Source: Sphingobium sp.
GTDB lineage: Bacteria; Pseudomonadota; Alphaproteobacteria; Sphingomonadales; Sphingomonadaceae
DNA: 64,000 nt
NCBI GenBank assembly: GCA_003248935.1
Contig: QFQF01000006.1
Coordinates: 1-64,000, forward strand
Reading direction: 5' to 3'
Each line of letters opens with the position of its first letter. The stretch's first letter is position 1. Below, piece after piece: positions 61,580 through 64,000 of the stretch. The notes under the pieces were generated by a model. It had not been told where the DNA came from, did no database searches, and saw nothing but the letters and a program-made list of their open reading frames with translations. The translations under genes were made by a program, and so were the position numbers.

Positions 61580-64000
61580 ATGGCAGAGCGCCTTCGCCCC
61601 GCCGTCCATACCATCCCTGCCCATCGCGCCTTTGCCGATGCGCTGGCGGCCGGGCTGATCGCGCAGTTCGGCGGCTCGGTGGAGACGCTGGCACGGGGCG
61701 TCGTCCTTGTCCCCAACAATCGCGCGGCGCGTGCGATCAGCGATGCGTTCGTCCGCCGCTCTGACGGCGGGCTGCTGCTGCCGCGGCTGGTTCCGGTCGG
61801 CGACATCGATCTTGGCGAGCGGCTGGGCGGCATGCTCGATCCGATCGGCGCGGGCGTCGACCTGCCGCCCGCCTGTCCGCCGCTGTTGCGGCAGATGGTG
61901 CTGGCGCGGCTGGTGCAGGACGCGCGGGCGGCGATGCGCGCGCCGGTCGAGGCGGCGGAGGCGCTGCGCCTGGGGCAGGCGCTGGGACAGGCGCTCGACG
62001 AACTGCTGATCGAGCAGGTGCCGGTCGAGCGTCTGCGTGACCTGACCGTCACCGCCGAGCTTTCGGCGCACTGGCAGACGTCGCTCGACCTGTTTCGCCT
62101 GCTGATCGATCGCTGGCCGGGGGAACTGGAGCGGCTGGGGATGATCGACATGGCCGATCGCCGCAACCGCCTGTTGCTGCACGTCGCGCGACGCTGGCGC
62201 GATGCGCCGCCCGGCGGCTTCGTGGTGGCCGCCGGTATCTCGACCGGCGCGCCCGCCGTCGCGGCCCTGCTGCGCACGGTCTCGCGCATGGAGCGGGGGC
62301 AGGTGGTGCTGGCCGAACTCGACCAGCACATGAGCGAAGAGGAATGGAATGCCATCGGGCCGTTCCCGCCCGACCCCGTCACCGGCAGGGCACCCCGCGC
62401 GCACGAGACGCATCCACAATTTGCCCTGAAGCTGCTGCTTGACCGGATCGGCGTGGCGCGGGAGGAGGTGGCGCTGTGGCGCTGGGGCGGGGGCCATGAC
62501 GCGCGCGCCGTGCGCAGCGCCAACATCTCCAACGCGATGCTGGTCCCGCGCCTCACCGCCAAATGGCGGACGCTGGAAACCGCGCAGCGATCGCTGACCG
62601 GTGTAAAGGCGCTCGAGGTCGCCACGCCAGCCGAGGAGGCGCAGGCCATTGCCCTTGCCCTGCGCGAGGCGCTCGAGACGCCGGAGCGCACGGCCGCGCT
62701 GGTGACGCCCGACCGGGCGCTCGCGACGCGGGTGACGGCGCATCTGCGCCGCTGGGGCATCGAGGCGGACGACAGCGCCGGACAGCCGCTCGCCCGGGTG
62801 CCAGCGGGCACGCTGCTCGTCTCGCTGGCCGAGGCCGTGGCGGAGCGTTTTGCGCCGGTCGCCCTGCTGACCCTGCTCAAGCATCCGCTGGTGATGCGCG
62901 GGGCCGATCGCCTCGGCTGGCTGGACGCCGTCCGGCGCCTCGACCTGCTGCTGCGCGGGCCGCGGCCGCCGGCGGGACTGGCAGGCATCGATCAGCTGCT
63001 GGCGGAGCGTGACCGGGGCGAGGACCGGCTGCACCGGCTGCGCGCGGCCGCACGGGACTGGTGGCCGGGCGTGCGGGCGTTGCTGGAACCGCTGGAGGCG
63101 GCGTTCGACGGCGTGGGCGACATGGCCCGCCTGTTCGGCGCGCTGCGGGAGGCGGCGGGCGCGCTGACGCAGGATCATGTGTGGGCCGGGCATCAGGGGC
63201 ACGCCGCCGCGCAATTGTTCGCGGAGATCGATGCCGCCAGCGCCGAAGGGCCGCGCGACCCCGACGGGCGGTCGCTGCCCGCCTTGCTCCAGCGTCTGCT
63301 GGAGGATGTGGCGATCCGCCCGCCGCAGGGCGGCCATCCGCGTATCTCGATCTGGGGCCTCATAGAGGCGCGGCTCCAGCAGGCCGACCTGATGGTCCTC
63401 GCCGGGCTCAACGAGGGCACCTGGCCCGCCTTGCCCGCGCCCGACCCCTGGCTCGCGCCGCGTATCCGACAGGAGCTGGGGCTGCCCGGCCTCGACCGGC
63501 GCATCGGCCTGGCCGCCCATGATTTCGCCAGCGGCCTCGGCGCGCCGAAGGTACTCGTCACCCGCGCCCGGCGGGACGCGAGCGCGCCCGCCATCGCCTC
63601 CCGCTTCTGGCTGCGCCTGCGCGCGATGGCGGGGCCGCGCTGGGAGGAGGAAAGCGTGTATGCGCTTCTGGCGGCGGCGATCGACGAACCGGCGGCGCAC
63701 CGGCCGTCGGCACGTCCGGCGCCGGTGCCGTCCATGGAGTTGCGCCCGACCCGCATCGCCGTCACCGACCTCGACCGGCTGAAGGCCGACCCCTTCGCCT
63801 TCTATGCGCGCAAGATACTGGGTCTCGGCGTCCTCGATGCCGTCGATGCCGACCCGACGGCGGCGTGGCGGGGGACGGCGGTGCACCGCATCCTGCAGGA
63901 CTGGGCGGAGCAGGACGGCGGCGATCCGGCGAAGCTGGAGGCCCGCGCGCTCGCCCTGCTGGCCGGGGCGGAGGCGCATCCGCTGATGCGGGCCCTGTGG
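61580..64000 (+). CDS. addB: Double-strand break repair protein AddB (3' truncated by window end)
   Basis: Open from the ATG at 61580 to the window end (807 codons). 'VLVPNNRAARAISDAF' and 'LLLPRLVPVGD' match the alphaproteobacterial AddB start, and 'WGLIEARLQQADLMVLAGLNEGTWP' spans the conserved helicase-like motif split by residue about 600. The later 'VTDLDRLKADPFAFYARKILGL' precedes the C-terminal nuclease with its iron-sulphur cluster, which is beyond the window. AddB works with AddA in RecBCD-like end resection. It starts 9 bases after murU. Confidence 0.93.
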   Translation, partial: MAERLRPAVHTIPAHRAFADALAAGLIAQFGGSVETLARGVVLVPNNRAARAISDAFVRRSDGGLLLPRLVPVGDIDLGERLGGMLDPIGAGVDLPPACPPLLRQMVLARLVQDARAAMRAPVEAAEALRLGQALGQALDELLIEQVPVERLRDLTVTAELSAHWQTSLDLFRLLIDRWPGELERLGMIDMADRRNRLLLHVARRWRDAPPGGFVVAAGISTGAPAVAALLRTVSRMERGQVVLAELDQHMSEEEWNAIGPFPPDPVTGRAPRAHETHPQFALKLLLDRIGVAREEVALWRWGGGHDARAVRSANISNAMLVPRLTAKWRTLETAQRSLTGVKALEVATPAEEAQAIALALREALETPERTAALVTPDRALATRVTAHLRRWGIEADDSAGQPLARVPAGTLLVSLAEAVAERFAPVALLTLLKHPLVMRGADRLGWLDAVRRLDLLLRGPRPPAGLAGIDQLLAERDRGEDRLHRLRAAARDWWPGVRALLEPLEAAFDGVGDMARLFGALREAAGALTQDHVWAGHQGHAAAQLFAEIDAASAEGPRDPDGRSLPALLQRLLEDVAIRPPQGGHPRISIWGLIEARLQQADLMVLAGLNEGTWPALPAPDPWLAPRIRQELGLPGLDRRIGLAAHDFASGLGAPKVLVTRARRDASAPAIASRFWLRLRAMAGPRWEEESVYALLAAAIDEPAAHRPSARPAPVPSMELRPTRIAVTDLDRLKADPFAFYARKILGLGVLDAVDADPTAAWRGTAVHRILQDWAEQDGGDPAKLEARALALLAGAEAHPLMRALW

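Noticed and set aside
61499..63979. 826-codon minus-strand frame opposite addB
   Set aside because: Shadow frame; the plus strand is a clear AddB gene with conserved motifs and starts just after murU.

Overview
The window looks like a chromosomal piece of a sphingomonad-type alphaproteobacterium (Sphingomonas or a close relative). Reasons: high GC with strong C/G third positions; a MucR-type regulator; a DivL-type histidine kinase with Tyr in place of the phospho-acceptor His; TonB-dependent receptors; the AmgK/MurU recycling pair; and the fur-plsC-miaB-phoH-ybeY-corC order. This rests on gene content and order read by eye, with no database search.

Region 1, about 1-17.3 kb, is an accessory catabolic island. 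A tight run of overlapping genes (2833-11380, many with ATGA or TGATG junctions) encodes a ureide route: flavoprotein monooxygenase (urate to 5-hydroxyisourate, inferred), UraH, UraD, a PuuE-type allantoinase, an allantoate amidohydrolase-type enzyme, a ureidoglycine-type aminotransferase, and an AtzG/AtzE/AtzH (HpxX/Y/Z)-like module fitting oxalurate breakdown. Around it are oxygenases and their support: a Rieske oxygenase of the demethylase type, two related 2-oxoglutarate/Fe(II) oxygenases (one cut by the window edge), a VOC protein, a formaldehyde-detoxifying FrmA, a ferredoxin reductase and an adrenodoxin-type ferredoxin, plus a BASS-type transporter and two LysR regulators. My reading is a pathway that oxidatively demethylates an N-methylated purine (methylxanthine or methylurate), disposes of the formaldehyde, and mineralises the urate skeleton. 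The individual families are recognisable; the combination and the substrate are inferred.

Region 2, about 15.7-19.3 kb, is scarred DNA. A LysR gene is joined abruptly to the 3' part of a TonB receptor gene. Further on lie a gene-poor, AT-richer stretch with repeated GGGGTA-type motifs, a probable P4-type integrase tail, and a DUF433 antitoxin-like gene without a partner. This looks like the decayed end of an integrated element.

Region 3, 19.4-64 kb, is core chromosome. The leftward block corC, ybeY, phoH, miaB, plsC, fur, mucR, rimI, tsaB, nitroreductase, NifU-domain protein is followed by a DEAD-box helicase, an M16 protease, hslVU, tRNA-Val(CAC), a DPP-IV-type peptidase, an MFS transporter, asd, AMP nucleosidase, an acyltransferase, PQQ glucose dehydrogenase, a polysaccharide flippase, a peroxiredoxin, yqgE, ahcY with a probable SahR-type operator, a large TonB receptor, and the rightward run divL-tsaE-amgK-murU-addB (addB runs off the window).

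No rRNA, CRISPR array or intact transposase was seen.
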